Notes: generated from the sequence alone by a model not told the origin. Positions 1 through 7,719 are shown, counted from the first letter of the stretch. The stretch: 13,597 bases of DNA from an uncultured Bacteroidales bacterium (GCA_900539915.1 UQDU01000050.1:1-13597); one strand, 5' to 3'. A program made the numbers and translations.

Positions 1-9
1 CCCTCTCCC

Positions 10-53
10 CGCGCCCCCTCTGGCGCGTAAAGACCCCCGGAGGCACCTCCAGG
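10..53 (-). terminator. Two inverted repeats downstream of the outer-membrane barrel gene, terminator-like
   Basis: Two GC-rich inverted repeats lie just past the stop of the minus-strand barrel gene. One pairs CCCGGAGG (36-43) with CCTCCAGG (46-53), with one G-U pair and a very small loop. The other pairs CGCGCC (10-15) with GGCGCG (22-27) across six bases. A run GGTCTTTA follows the first on the minus strand. There is no long U-tract, so termination is an inference. Confidence 0.35.
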
Positions 54-75
54 CCCTGAATCGGCTGGGTGTGGG

Positions 76-2202
76 TTAGCGGCCGGCTGCGGTGGAGGTC
101 ATGGACTCGGCTCCTGCGTCGATGTGTTTTCGGGCTCCCTCTTTTTGTTTGCCCCACTGGAGGTTATAGCTGATCTTGACGATGGCCATGCGCTCTATGA
201 AGTCCGAGCGCATGATCTGGCTGTAGGAGTAGTAGCGGTTGAGTTGGGTTGTCTCCTGGTTGTATCGGCCGAAAGGCATCATTAAGCCTGTGCCAAACTG
301 CCAGTTGCGCCACGTATAGTTGAGCATGATGGAGTTAAACGATTCCTGTCGGTTAAGCACTTCGCCTGTCAGGTCGGTATTGGCACGCATGTAGGAGAAT
401 ATCAGCTGAAAACCCCAGTGTGAAGCTATGGCATCGACATTGCCGCTCCATGAAGTGTTGTGATGGCTGTAGCCGGGACCGCTTGAGTAGTTGCGTGTCA
501 TGCGTATGTAGCCGTCGATGGTCAGCCAATCGGGTATGACGTCAATCGACGCCGATGCTCGCCACCACCACATGCTGTTTTTATGGCCGTTGGTAAATGT
601 CTTGATCAGATGGCGGTCGTTGTCCCAGTAGTATATCGGAGCTATGGCGTCAGATGATGTGCTCCAGTATCCTACCTGCAGCGATGAGTTGATGCGTTTG
701 AAACTCTGCGCCCAGTTGATTGACGCATTCCATATGCTGTAGCTCTTGAGGTCGGGATTGCCTGTCTGGAATTGGAAACGGTCAATCTGCTGCACTGTGG
801 GGTTGGTTTCGCTCAGTGAGGGCGTGCGCGTATAGGTGCCGGCTGTCAGGCGGAGCATCGACCAGTCTTTGCGCCATGTCACGTTGATGCGTGGCTTGGC
901 ATGCAGCGAATGCAGGGAGCGGCCGCTCTCGCGTAGATACTGCTCGTTGTATTCGATGCCGATGCCTGCGGTGGCTGTCACCGGCCCTAACATCTGCATG
1001 TATTCGGCAAAGGCATAGAGCTTGTTTTGGTTTTGGTGATACACTGTGTTGCCCGAAGTGACATAGGTGGAACGGTTGAAATATCCGTTCCATGTCAGTC
1101 CGGTCGTCAGGCGTGATTTGCGCCACTGCCTGATATAGTCGGTCTCTAATCCCACGCTCCAGTTGTTGTCACGGATTTGTGTGCCTATGGCTGTGACAGG
1201 AGAGCCGTCAGAAACGAGATACTCGTCATATGATGATTCGGAACGGCTCGTGGTGTATCGGGCCACGAAGTCGACCACGATTGATTGTTTTTCGCCTATC
1301 TTCTTGTCAAGGTACAGGTTGAGTGATGGTACAGTGAACGGATGCCACCCCTCTACCGAGAGATACAACGGGGCTGTCGCTGTGGATTCGCCCCCGGCCG
1401 GCTTGTATGTGGACGAAAGGATGCCGTCGTAGCCAAAAGAGTTTGGTGTCTGATGGGAGAGGTTAAGGCTGGCGTAGAATGTGGTCTTGTCGGGGTCTAC
1501 GTAGCTGTAATCTGCTGTAACCCAGAGCTGGTTGTTGTTGTACATCCCTCCTACTGGTGATTCCTTGCGCAATAGGGTAGAGCCGTCAGTGAAGTACACC
1601 TCCTCGTCATATTCGCGGTACATTTCCAGACGTTTGCGGAGCTGGTCCTGTACCGACAGGCCGAACTGCCCCTTGCCACGGTTGAGTTTCAGGCTCGCAA
1701 ACAGATTGCCTGACGGCTTGTCGTGTAGCCAATACATCACATCGGCCATCAGCGAGCCGCCTACCGTGGGGTTGCGCACTATGAAATCCAGCACGGCATT
1801 TGCATCGTTGTATCTCAACCCCGGATTTTCGAGGTACTCCACTCGCACTATGCTCTCGGGCAGCAGCATCTTGACCTCGTTGATTGAGGCCACTCGTCCG
1901 TTGATACGGAGTTGAACCGCTCCCGAAGGGTTGCTGACCGATTCCATGACCGGATTGACCACGACAGTCGGAATCTGCATGTTCTGGAGCAGACCAAGCC
2001 CGTTGTTGGCATGTTCGCGTGCCTCATCCGACGGGATGAACAGGTCACGGTCTGATTTGTGGATTACCGGTGAGGCTTTGACCAGCACTTCCCCGAGCTG
2101 GTGTGTTATGCTGTCGGCCGGTGAGGCGGTTGTATCAGTCTGCGCAGAAGCGCCGATGGCTGTCAAGCCTATCGCTACTGCTACTAATAGAATATTTCTC
2201 AT
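76..2202 (-). CDS. TonB-dependent receptor-like outer membrane beta-barrel protein
   Basis: The 708-residue product begins with a clear Sec signal peptide (residues 1-20, hydrophobic core ILLVAVAIGLTAIG, cleavage near GASA-Q). Residues about 35-150 look like a degenerate plug domain: LGEVLVKA, then QLRINGR, and IVRVEYLENPGLRYNDANAV, the segment typical of plugs in Bacteroidetes outer-membrane barrel proteins. Residues about 155-690 are alternating, aromatic-rich strands, ending in VKISYNLQWGKQ and a short polar tail. The carboxypeptidase-regulatory-like domain common in SusC proteins is absent, and no SusD-like gene is adjacent, so this is not a glycan SusCD pair. By family it belongs to the TonB-linked receptors; the substrate cannot be read from the sequence. 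It is separated from the upstream channel gene by 119 bp. The ATG at 2202 is supported by the ribosome-binding site just upstream and by the signal peptide. Confidence 0.85.
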   Translation of the reverse strand: MRNILLVAVAIGLTAIGASAQTDTTASPADSITHQLGEVLVKASPVIHKSDRDLFIPSDEAREHANNGLGLLQNMQIPTVVVNPVMESVSNPSGAVQLRINGRVASINEVKMLLPESIVRVEYLENPGLRYNDANAVLDFIVRNPTVGGSLMADVMYWLHDKPSGNLFASLKLNRGKGQFGLSVQDQLRKRLEMYREYDEEVYFTDGSTLLRKESPVGGMYNNNQLWVTADYSYVDPDKTTFYASLNLSHQTPNSFGYDGILSSTYKPAGGESTATAPLYLSVEGWHPFTVPSLNLYLDKKIGEKQSIVVDFVARYTTSRSESSYDEYLVSDGSPVTAIGTQIRDNNWSVGLETDYIRQWRKSRLTTGLTWNGYFNRSTYVTSGNTVYHQNQNKLYAFAEYMQMLGPVTATAGIGIEYNEQYLRESGRSLHSLHAKPRINVTWRKDWSMLRLTAGTYTRTPSLSETNPTVQQIDRFQFQTGNPDLKSYSIWNASINWAQSFKRINSSLQVGYWSTSSDAIAPIYYWDNDRHLIKTFTNGHKNSMWWWRASASIDVIPDWLTIDGYIRMTRNYSSGPGYSHHNTSWSGNVDAIASHWGFQLIFSYMRANTDLTGEVLNRQESFNSIMLNYTWRNWQFGTGLMMPFGRYNQETTQLNRYYSYSQIMRSDFIERMAIVKISYNLQWGKQKEGARKHIDAGAESMTSTAAGR

Positions 2203-2208
2203 AGTCTG

Positions 2209-2216
2209 CTCCTTTA
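2209..2216 (-). promoter_or_regulatory. Strong Shine-Dalgarno-like site of the barrel gene
   Basis: On the minus strand TAAAGGAG stands six bases before the ATG at 2202. Such a canonical site is less common in Bacteroidetes, where many genes lack one, and it fixes the start codon. No convincing TAnnTTTG -7 box was found between this gene and the channel gene, so read-through transcription from upstream is possible. Confidence 0.5.
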
Positions 2217-2321
2217 TCTGGATACTTGTTGCATGTTAGATGCAGCAAATTTCCTGAAAGTTGCAGATGCCGGAAGATTTTTGTGATTAATGTATGTATC
2301 CGGAGCCGAGAGTGGGCGTGC

Positions 2322-3008
2322 TCAGGACATCGTAGGCTTGGAGTGGGTGACTGCATCGGTTACGTAGACGCAGAATACGGGAAAGAGCATCAGCCCTTCG
2401 GCGGCGAGTACTACGGCGAGTATCTTGCCTATGGGTGTGATGGCGTTGATGGCGCTGCCGCAGGTGGTCAGGTCCATACAGGCCCAGTAGAGGGCTGTCC
2501 AATAGTCGGTGACGGCTGCGTTGACGTAGTGTTCCTCAAGGTAGAACATCATGCTGCCGAAGTATATCGAGGCCACCAGTATCATCAGGTAGCTGAAAAA
2601 GAGCCCTTTGATCCAGCTCTTTGACATGGCTCCTGTGACTATGCTTAGCGCGTAGACGGCGCGTATGATAGGCACGAAGCGGAGAAAATAGTGGAGTCGC
2701 GGCGAAATCTCTATGTCATAGTGGACTATGATGCTCAGATAGGGCACGCATATTATCAGAAACAGAAAGTGGCTTATCCACTCCCATGTGGTGAAATGCC
2801 GCTTGATGACCATCTCGGCCACGATGGAGAGGATAAACAGGATGCAGATCCAGAATTGCGCTTTGAGATACCCCTGGCTGGATATGAACGAGATGTTGTT
2901 GAGCGCATCGTATGTGATGTACCCGATAAGCAGTGCCGCCAATACGATGACGAACAGATGTATAGCCAGAAGGGTGCGGCTTTCGGTAACAGGGTCGTTG
3001 ATTGTCAT
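2322..3008 (-). CDS. Six-TM voltage-gated-like ion channel with aberrant selectivity filter
   Basis: The 228-residue protein has the layout of a voltage-gated K+ channel subunit. Hydrophobic segments lie at about 12-32, 52-68 and 79-97. An S4-like helix follows with Arg at 104, 110 and 116, then S5 at about 132-156, a pore loop at 168-184 and S6 at about 192-218. The pore segment reads YWTALYWACMDLTTCGSAIN followed by TPIGKILAVVLAAEG, which aligns with the canonical ALWWA..TMTTVGYGD..P.TPIGK pattern. The selectivity filter is TTCGS instead of T-V-G-Y-G, so K+ selectivity cannot be assumed. The N-terminus (about 10 residues) and C-terminus are very short, with no RCK/TrkA or cyclic-nucleotide domain. 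The gene lies 41 bp downstream of rlmD and may be transcribed with it. Fold confidence is good; ion specificity is unknown. Confidence 0.75.
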   Translation of the reverse strand: MTINDPVTESRTLLAIHLFVIVLAALLIGYITYDALNNISFISSQGYLKAQFWICILFILSIVAEMVIKRHFTTWEWISHFLFLIICVPYLSIIVHYDIEISPRLHYFLRFVPIIRAVYALSIVTGAMSKSWIKGLFFSYLMILVASIYFGSMMFYLEEHYVNAAVTDYWTALYWACMDLTTCGSAINAITPIGKILAVVLAAEGLMLFPVFCVYVTDAVTHSKPTMS

Positions 3009-3049
3009 ACCATAAAAACGCCTGTTGCCGAATTTTTGTTTTGGCTATG

Positions 3050-4465
3050 TCAGGCTTCTCTGCGCTCCAGTTTCACTACGTTTTCCACGTGGTGGGTGTG
3101 GGGGAACATGTCGACCGGCTGCACCGCGGTGACGCGGTATTTGGAGTCAAGGAGCTGGAGGTCGCGTGCCTGTGTGGCAGGGTTGCAGCTGACGTAGACT
3201 ATGCGGCGTGGCGCGGCGTTGAGAATGACGTTGACCACATCCTCGTGCATGCCGGCGCGAGGGGGGTCCACTATCATCACGTCGGGGTGACCGTGCTCGG
3301 CTATGAAATCGTCGGTCAGCACATCCTTCATGTCGCCGGCGTAAAACTCGGTGTTGTCAAGGCCGTTGACGCGAGCGTTGAGTTTGGCGTCCTCTATGGC
3401 TTCGGGTACATACTCTATGCCTATGACATGGCGGCAGTGCGAGGCTACGAAGTTGGCTATGGTGCCCGTGCCGGTGTAGAGGTCATAGACAAGCTCGTCG
3501 CCGGTCAGTCCGGCGAAGTCGCGTGCCACTCCGTAGAGGCGTTCGGCCTGACGGGAGTTGGTCTGGTAGAACGACTTAGGCCCGATGCGGAAACGCAGGT
3601 CGCCCATGGCTTCCTCGATATATTCGCGTCCGGAGTGGAGCAGCACTTCCTGATCGCCGATGGTGTCGTTGACCTTGGTGTTGATGACATAGAGAAGAGA
3701 GGTGATGCGCGGAAACCGCTCGCGCACGGCATCAAGCAATCGGTAGATGTTTTCGCGTTCGTCACGCCCGAACACTACCACAGCCATCACTTCGCCGGTG
3801 GAGGCTATGCGTATCATCAGGGTGCGGAGCAGCCCCTCCTGGTTGCGTATGTCGTAAAATGACATGCCGTTGTCACGTGCAAACTGCTTGACAAACAGGC
3901 GCAGCTCGTTGCCGAAATCATCCTGTAGGTGGCAGCAGGCTATGTCGAGCACCTTGTCAAATGCCCCGGGGATATGGAAGCCGGCGGCGGTCATGTCGTC
4001 AGGCACTTCTCCGCTGCGTATCTGGTCATAGGTGAGCCACTTTTTTGCCGAGAAAGTGTATTCCATCTTGTTGCGGTAACACCATATTTCCTCTGACCCG
4101 ATGATAGGGGATATTTCGGGCAGTTCTATCTTGGCAAGACGTGTAAGCGCGTCGGTCACCTGTTGCTGCTTGTATTTCAGCTGGTATTCGTAGGGGAGAT
4201 GCTGCCAGCGGCATCCGCCACAGAGCGTGAAGTGGGAGCAGCGCGGAGCGATACGGATTTCCGACGGTTTGACCATACGGGTTATGTGCCCCTCGGCATA
4301 CGATTTCTTCTTCTTGTCGAGCTTGACATCCACTATGTCGCCGGGTGCGCCATAAGGGATGAATACGACCATGTCGTCCACACGGGCGATGCTCTTGCCC
4401 TCGGCGGCCACCGAAGTGATTTCTATATCGTTGAGTTCAGGGAGAAGTTTGCGTTTACGTGCCAT
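3050..4465 (-). CDS. rlmD: 23S rRNA (uracil-C5)-methyltransferase RlmD/RumA-type
   Basis: The 471-residue product matches the RumA/RlmD family of SAM-dependent RNA m5U methyltransferases. Residues 1-68 form a TRAM-type RNA-binding domain (AAEGKSIARVD..VVFIPYGAPGDIVDV). Cys76, Cys82 and Cys85 (C-x5-C-x2-C, in SHFTLCGGC) together with Cys177 or Cys178 fit the ligands of the family's [4Fe-4S] cluster. The Rossmann SAM site is VYDLYTGTGTIA (about 327-338), with IGIEYVPEAI following. DPPRAGMHE (400-408) and the catalytic cysteine in SCNPAT (Cys427) complete the active site, and the general-base Glu lies in HHVEN near 461. The length and all motifs are intact. E. coli RlmD methylates U1939; which uracil is methylated here is inferred from homology. 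A good promoter precedes the ATG. Confidence 0.93.
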   Translation of the reverse strand: MARKRKLLPELNDIEITSVAAEGKSIARVDDMVVFIPYGAPGDIVDVKLDKKKKSYAEGHITRMVKPSEIRIAPRCSHFTLCGGCRWQHLPYEYQLKYKQQQVTDALTRLAKIELPEISPIIGSEEIWCYRNKMEYTFSAKKWLTYDQIRSGEVPDDMTAAGFHIPGAFDKVLDIACCHLQDDFGNELRLFVKQFARDNGMSFYDIRNQEGLLRTLMIRIASTGEVMAVVVFGRDERENIYRLLDAVRERFPRITSLLYVINTKVNDTIGDQEVLLHSGREYIEEAMGDLRFRIGPKSFYQTNSRQAERLYGVARDFAGLTGDELVYDLYTGTGTIANFVASHCRHVIGIEYVPEAIEDAKLNARVNGLDNTEFYAGDMKDVLTDDFIAEHGHPDVMIVDPPRAGMHEDVVNVILNAAPRRIVYVSCNPATQARDLQLLDSKYRVTAVQPVDMFPHTHHVENVVKLERREA

Positions 4466-4487
4466 CGTTACAGTAATTTTGTGACTG

Positions 4488-4518
4488 CAAATTTAACGAA
4501 AAAATCCCCAGCTCGCAA
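4488..4518 (-). promoter_or_regulatory. Bacteroidetes-type promoter of rlmD
   Basis: On the minus strand TAAATTTG (4495-4488) matches the -7 consensus TAnnTTTG, with TTG (4518-4516) exactly 20 bases upstream as a -33 element. Transcription would start about 17 bases before the ATG at 4465. The remaining bases between rlmD and the antitoxin gene show nothing further. Confidence 0.6.
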
Positions 4519-4562
4519 TGTGTAACATGCAAGCCAGAGATATGTGTGTTAAGAGATCGATT

Positions 4563-4886
4563 TTATCCGAGAGCTATCTGGATGTCGCCGCAGTGGAGAG
4601 TCACTGGTATTCCGAGTGCACTAAAAGCACGTGTGATGGTGCTTAGTGTCGGGTTAAGGCCTCGCTCTATGCGGCTGACCTGTGCTTTTTTCACGCCCAT
4701 AAGCTCAGCTAATTGATCTTGGGTCATGTTACGCTCTGTACGTGCTTTTTTTATGGCCTCTCCCACATGATAAGCGCGTATGGCTTCTTTGACATCGGCC
4801 TCATAAGCATCGCGGCGTGGAGTGCCGATTTCTCCAAGATATTTATCTTCCAGTTCTTCAAATGTGGTATATGTCATTTCAGTCAT
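4563..4886 (-). CDS. XRE-family antitoxin of a HigBA-like (Gp49-type) TA operon, now orphaned
   Basis: The 107-residue protein has an N-terminal segment (1-40) and an XRE/Cro-type helix-turn-helix at about 42-95: AIKKARTERNMTQDQLAELM, then GVKKAQVSRIERGLNPTLSTI. This is the usual antitoxin layout beside Gp49/HigB-like RNase toxins, where the antitoxin neutralises the toxin and represses the operon. The ATG at 4886 overlaps the end of the toxin reading frame (toxin stop at 4881-4879), the classic toxin-first translational coupling. The toxin gene is split by an inserted element, so the operon promoter is now 5.6 kb away at 10868-10875. How the antitoxin is expressed today is unclear; no strong outward promoter is visible in 5049-5110. 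DNA-binding role: established for the family; present activity: inference. Confidence 0.85.
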   Translation of the reverse strand: MTEMTYTTFEELEDKYLGEIGTPRRDAYEADVKEAIRAYHVGEAIKKARTERNMTQDQLAELMGVKKAQVSRIERGLNPTLSTITRAFSALGIPVTLHCGDIQIALG

Positions 4887-5048
4887 GATTTATCTTTTTA
4901 TTGTTAAAGTATTCCTTACGTATAGTTTGTGCTTTTTCTATCTCTCTTTGGGGCGTTTTTTGAGTCTTTTTGACAAGACCGTGTGTGGCGATTACAAGTG
5001 TTTCTTCGTCTTTGTCCCAAAATGCAAACAGTCGGTATGCCATACCTT
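4879..5048 (-). pseudogene. 3' half of a HigB/Gp49-like toxin gene, cut off by the integrated element
   Basis: The frame ending at 4879 reads MAYRLFAFWDKDEETLVIA followed by THGLVKKTQKTPQREIEKAQ and a basic tail. This is the conserved C-terminal half of Gp49/HigB-like RelE-superfamily toxins (central strand, then the KKTQKTP..EIEKA signature). An ATG at 5043 happens to be in frame, giving a 54-residue remnant, but TAA stands two codons upstream. Sequence beyond 5048 is element DNA. The missing N-terminal half is at 10662-10849 on the same strand. With the 8-bp CATACCTT counted once, the halves join as ..WEFRTSWQG-MAYRLFAFW.., the normal family sequence. The fragment lacks the N-terminal helices and should be inactive as an RNase. 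Confidence 0.85.
5041..5048. repeat. Left 8-bp direct repeat CATACCTT (att core / target duplication)
   Basis: CATACCTT here is identical to 10662-10669. To its left is toxin 3' sequence and to its right is element DNA; at the other copy the order is reversed. Flanking bases differ on both sides (c versus a before, a versus g after), so the shared core is exactly eight bases. In the reconstructed uninterrupted gene the site sits in an inverted repeat GGTATG-C-CATACC. Confidence 0.8.
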
Positions 5049-5100
5049 ATCTTCTTTTGTAGCTTACAACTAATTTAAATAAAGGACATTGCGAATTTAG

Positions 5101-5120
5101 TGGTGTACTCGTGGTGTACT
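5101..5120. repeat. Tandem TGGTGTACT pair near the left element end
   Basis: TGGTGTACT occurs at 5101-5109 and 5112-5120, an 11-bp period, followed by AA. The same pair with the same spacing and orientation occurs at 10527-10546. The position just inside both ends suggests arm-type binding sites for the integrase or an accessory factor; that role is inferred. Confidence 0.75.
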
Positions 5121-5258
5121 AATTAGTTGGAGGAATCGAAAAACGGAGGCTCAATTTTAGGATTTTTAAGGGTCGTTAGTTATATTTAATTCGATTCTTT
5201 TGCGGAATTTCCCCGAAAATCCGGGGCGTTGAATAGCGGTGCATTGAGAAAATATCGT

Positions 5259-5266
5259 TAACTTTG
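5259..5266 (+). promoter_or_regulatory. Candidate -7 box for the two-gene cargo operon
   Basis: TAACTTTG fits the Bacteroidetes -7 consensus TAnnTTTG on the plus strand. A TTG at the ideal 19-20-base distance is not obvious, so this rests on the -7 box alone. It would give a leader of about 250 bases before the ATG at 5522, containing the hairpin at 5379-5397. Confidence 0.4.
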
Positions 5267-5378
5267 CAATTGGATTGGCGTAAGTCGGTCCATACATTTT
5301 GAAAAATAAGAAGCGTTATGCTTATCTTGTAAGTGAAAACGTAGGAAATTTTGACTGAGCAAGGATGGCATAGTGGTT

Positions 5379-5397
5379 CTCACGCTTATAGCGTGGG
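5379..5397 (+). other. Strong hairpin in the cargo operon leader
   Basis: CTCACGCT and AGCGTGGG pair over eight positions (one U-G) around a TAT loop, with the perfect CACGCT/AGCGTG core at 5381-5386 and 5390-5395. No U-tract follows, so it is not an intrinsic terminator. It may be an RNA structure in the leader or part of an interspersed repeat. Confidence 0.5.
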
Positions 5398-5521
5398 CTA
5401 CTATTGTTACATCTGCTCAAATGGTTTCCTACGACCATCACTTAAGACGTGGCATAATTGGCTCACGTTTTCTTTATTTTATCATCTGAGGAGGGCCAAT
5501 CAGGAACAAATACTTGAGACG

Positions 5522-6934
5522 ATGAATCAACCGTCACCTATCCAAACGACATGGCGCTCTTCAACCTCCATGATTTTCTGGGGTGTGCTTACCCTGACTG
5601 TATTCGGCTGTGCCGCCTCATTCTGCGAATTTTTCTTTGGCTTCATTGATGCTGCGAAAGAATGGATTGACAAAGCTTTCGATTCAGCCGCCTCCTTTGG
5701 CAATCAAACCCATGCCGAAGGATTCTTTAAATTTTATGCGGTTCATGACAGGCTGGCAATTTGGACACGTGCTTTCGAAGTGCTGAACATCGGCGGATGG
5801 ATAGTATATGTCATTGGCCTCTCCCTATTCAAGCAAGCTCAATCTGCTGACAAGGGACAATGGCTGACAAACAGTTTGTATTCAGCTTGCTGGCTTGGAC
5901 TAGTAGGCATCGGATGTACGTTTGTCGGCGGTTTTCTTGGACTGTTCGGATCTTTGTTCCGATTCATCGGTTGGGTGCTTACTCTGATTTCGCTGTTTAA
6001 GTTCCGTGGCGCATTTAATCGGCTGAGCGTTGAGGATAGCTGGGATAGTCTGGCACGGCGCGGTGCCGGGAATCTGCGGTCTTCCTATACATTCGGTATA
6101 ATTCTTGCTTTCTATCCTATCATCATATTCCTTGCATTACTGTTCATCGTACTTGGATCCATCAGTAATATATCAAACGTTGCCGAGGGAATAGCAGATA
6201 ATGGCATTGATGCTGTTGCCTCGCTTATCGGTGGGTCTATAATGATTTTTATACTGCTGGCATTGGCTGCGGTTATACTTTGGGTTTGTCAGACCTGCTA
6301 TCTTCTCAGTGGCTGGTGCAAGGTTAAAAATGGTTCTTTAGCGGAGTTCTCGGAAGAAGAATACGTTAACGACAACAGTACCATTATGACTTTGGGGGCT
6401 GTGCTCGGAACAATTATTCTTATCGGTGTCACAGCATGGTCCTGCATCTCTCCCCTCACGCATAAAGGCGGAACTTACTCAATCAGCAAGAACAACGTAG
6501 AAGATGCACGTTACTCAGAAGACACAGAATACCAAGAGGAAAATGAAGAGTCTGCATCGACATACTCACAGACTGATAACCAGGTCGGAGCATATGAGAA
6601 GGTGAGAACCTACGATGACAACGGAATTGAAGATACTACTGAAGAATATTATGACATCTTCACGGGTTCGATAAACAACAAATATGGCATAGTGATGTCT
6701 CTTAATACCGACGGCGGATCATATTACACCGGCGAGTATTACTATACAAAAAATAAGCGACCAATTCAACTGAGAGGGCAGATTACAGACGATGATGACC
6801 ATCTTGTTCTCGAAGAATATGTTGGTATGGATATGACCGGAAAATTCGAAGGCACGCTTACCAATAGAGGATATTCCGGAACATGGACAAGTGCAGATGG
6901 CAAAAGAAGTTATCCATTCACAGTTAGCAAATAA
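5522..6934 (+). CDS. Seven-TM membrane protein with C-terminal extracytoplasmic beta domain, function unknown
   Basis: From the ATG at 5522 the product has 470 residues. Hydrophobic segments lie at about 17-39, 86-103, 118-140, 141-160, 189-213, 233-258 and 288-309. An odd count with the N-terminus inside places the C-terminal part outside the cytoplasm. Residues about 315-375 are acidic and low in complexity (EDTEYQEENEESASTYSQ). Residues 378-470 (YDIFTGSINNKYGIVMSLN.., GEYYYTKNKRPIQLRGQI, GKFEGTLTNRGYSGTW..) resemble a small repeated beta domain common in secreted Bacteroidetes proteins; I know no assigned function. The frame is open upstream to a TTG at 5351, but those 57 residues look like leader DNA, and translation more likely starts at 5522. 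The next gene follows after 11 bp, so the two form an operon. Not recognised beyond this. Confidence 0.75.
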   Translation: MNQPSPIQTTWRSSTSMIFWGVLTLTVFGCAASFCEFFFGFIDAAKEWIDKAFDSAASFGNQTHAEGFFKFYAVHDRLAIWTRAFEVLNIGGWIVYVIGLSLFKQAQSADKGQWLTNSLYSACWLGLVGIGCTFVGGFLGLFGSLFRFIGWVLTLISLFKFRGAFNRLSVEDSWDSLARRGAGNLRSSYTFGIILAFYPIIIFLALLFIVLGSISNISNVAEGIADNGIDAVASLIGGSIMIFILLALAAVILWVCQTCYLLSGWCKVKNGSLAEFSEEEYVNDNSTIMTLGAVLGTIILIGVTAWSCISPLTHKGGTYSISKNNVEDARYSEDTEYQEENEESASTYSQTDNQVGAYEKVRTYDDNGIEDTTEEYYDIFTGSINNKYGIVMSLNTDGGSYYTGEYYYTKNKRPIQLRGQITDDDDHLVLEEYVGMDMTGKFEGTLTNRGYSGTWTSADGKRSYPFTVSK

Positions 6935-6945
6935 AATCTTCGATA

Positions 6946-7704
6946 ATGAACAGAATACTCACATTACTTGCTTCAGTCATTGTTACATGGACGGCTGTCG
7001 CTCAGGTCATGATACCATTTGAGGTTCCATCCCCCACATGGAAAGGAATCCTCACGTCCAAGGTGGAAAAAGGCCCGTTGGTTTTTCAAAAGCCCAATCC
7101 TTCTTCCGATAATCTGATTCAAATCGAGGCTGGAGAAGAAACTAAATATAAATGGCAGTCCCCATCTGTATTTCTCAATGAAATTGAATCAAAATTCACT
7201 ATTGGGCCATATTCTTTTATTCCCTATATCTCCACATCGGGAGCCTGGGTAGAGGTAGAAATATCTGGGGACAACGGAATATTCAAAGGCTGGTCTTTGG
7301 CGCAAGATTTAAAATCTATCAGTTTGGAAGACATTACCTTGCAGGATCTAATTGACAACCAGAATGCTGTGACATGGCAGCATGGCGACGAGACCTATGT
7401 GATAATAGAAAGTGGAGGATACTACGGATGGTCCATGTTCAGCATCGGGAAACTTAACCGCGGCTACGTTATCTGTCCATATTATTGCTTTCTTGATTGG
7501 GGAGATACTGACCACCCCGGCATCTTAAACGGAAAACTTAGCAGTGATGGTCCCGATCTTTCAAAATTTACATTGAAGGATGTGGAATACATCCTTGCGC
7601 ACGCCCAAAAGTCAACCGACAATACTTTTGTGGGTTACAAATTTTATCACGATGGCGAATCTGTATTTGGTGGCAACTGGACCACTCTTGTTGGCAAATA
7701 TTAA
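6946..7704 (+). CDS. Secreted protein with SH3-like segment, function unknown
   Basis: The 252-residue product starts with a signal peptide (MNRILTLLASVIVTWTAVAQ, cleavage near residue 20). Residues about 35-125 have the pattern of a bacterial SH3b-like domain: GPLVFQKPNPSSDNLI, then AGEE, and AWVEVEISGDNGIFKGWSL. In such domains this last segment is usually written W.kV...G..GWv. The C-terminal half (130-252) has aromatic-rich strands (YVIIESGGYYGWSMFSIG) and a KDVEYILAHAQKS helix, with no recognised motif. It lacks a lipoprotein cysteine, so it is probably periplasmic or exported. It lies 11 bp behind the membrane-protein gene, which suggests a joint role at the envelope, possibly through the outer domain of that protein (inference). 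The stop is followed by the MITE-like element. Confidence 0.65.
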   Translation: MNRILTLLASVIVTWTAVAQVMIPFEVPSPTWKGILTSKVEKGPLVFQKPNPSSDNLIQIEAGEETKYKWQSPSVFLNEIESKFTIGPYSFIPYISTSGAWVEVEISGDNGIFKGWSLAQDLKSISLEDITLQDLIDNQNAVTWQHGDETYVIIESGGYYGWSMFSIGKLNRGYVICPYYCFLDWGDTDHPGILNGKLSSDGPDLSKFTLKDVEYILAHAQKSTDNTFVGYKFYHDGESVFGGNWTTLVGKY

Positions 7705-7719
7705 TCAGAATTCTATTTG

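Larger units (their letters stand above)
5049..5521. other. Non-coding left end and leader of the element
   Basis: This 473-bp stretch has no convincing gene. It holds an imperfect palindrome TTGTA-GCT-TACAA just inside the left end, the TGGTGTACT pair at 5101-5120, a CCCCG-AAAATC-CGGGG stem at 5211-5226, a -7 box at 5259-5266 and a strong hairpin at 5379-5397. A 38-codon frame (GTG at 5373 to TGA at 5489) reads like a signal peptide (VVLTLIAWATIVTSAQ); whether it is translated is unknown. Confidence 0.5.

Noticed and set aside
3002..3862. Long plus-strand frame of 286 codons opposite rlmD
   Set aside because: Antisense to a fully supported enzyme gene; it is a by-product of codon bias in GC-rich DNA, as are those opposite htpG and the barrel gene.
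5351..5521. N-terminal extension of the membrane protein from TTG at 5351
   Set aside because: The added 57 residues contain the hairpin DNA and look unlike coding sequence; ATG at 5522 precedes a normal first membrane segment.
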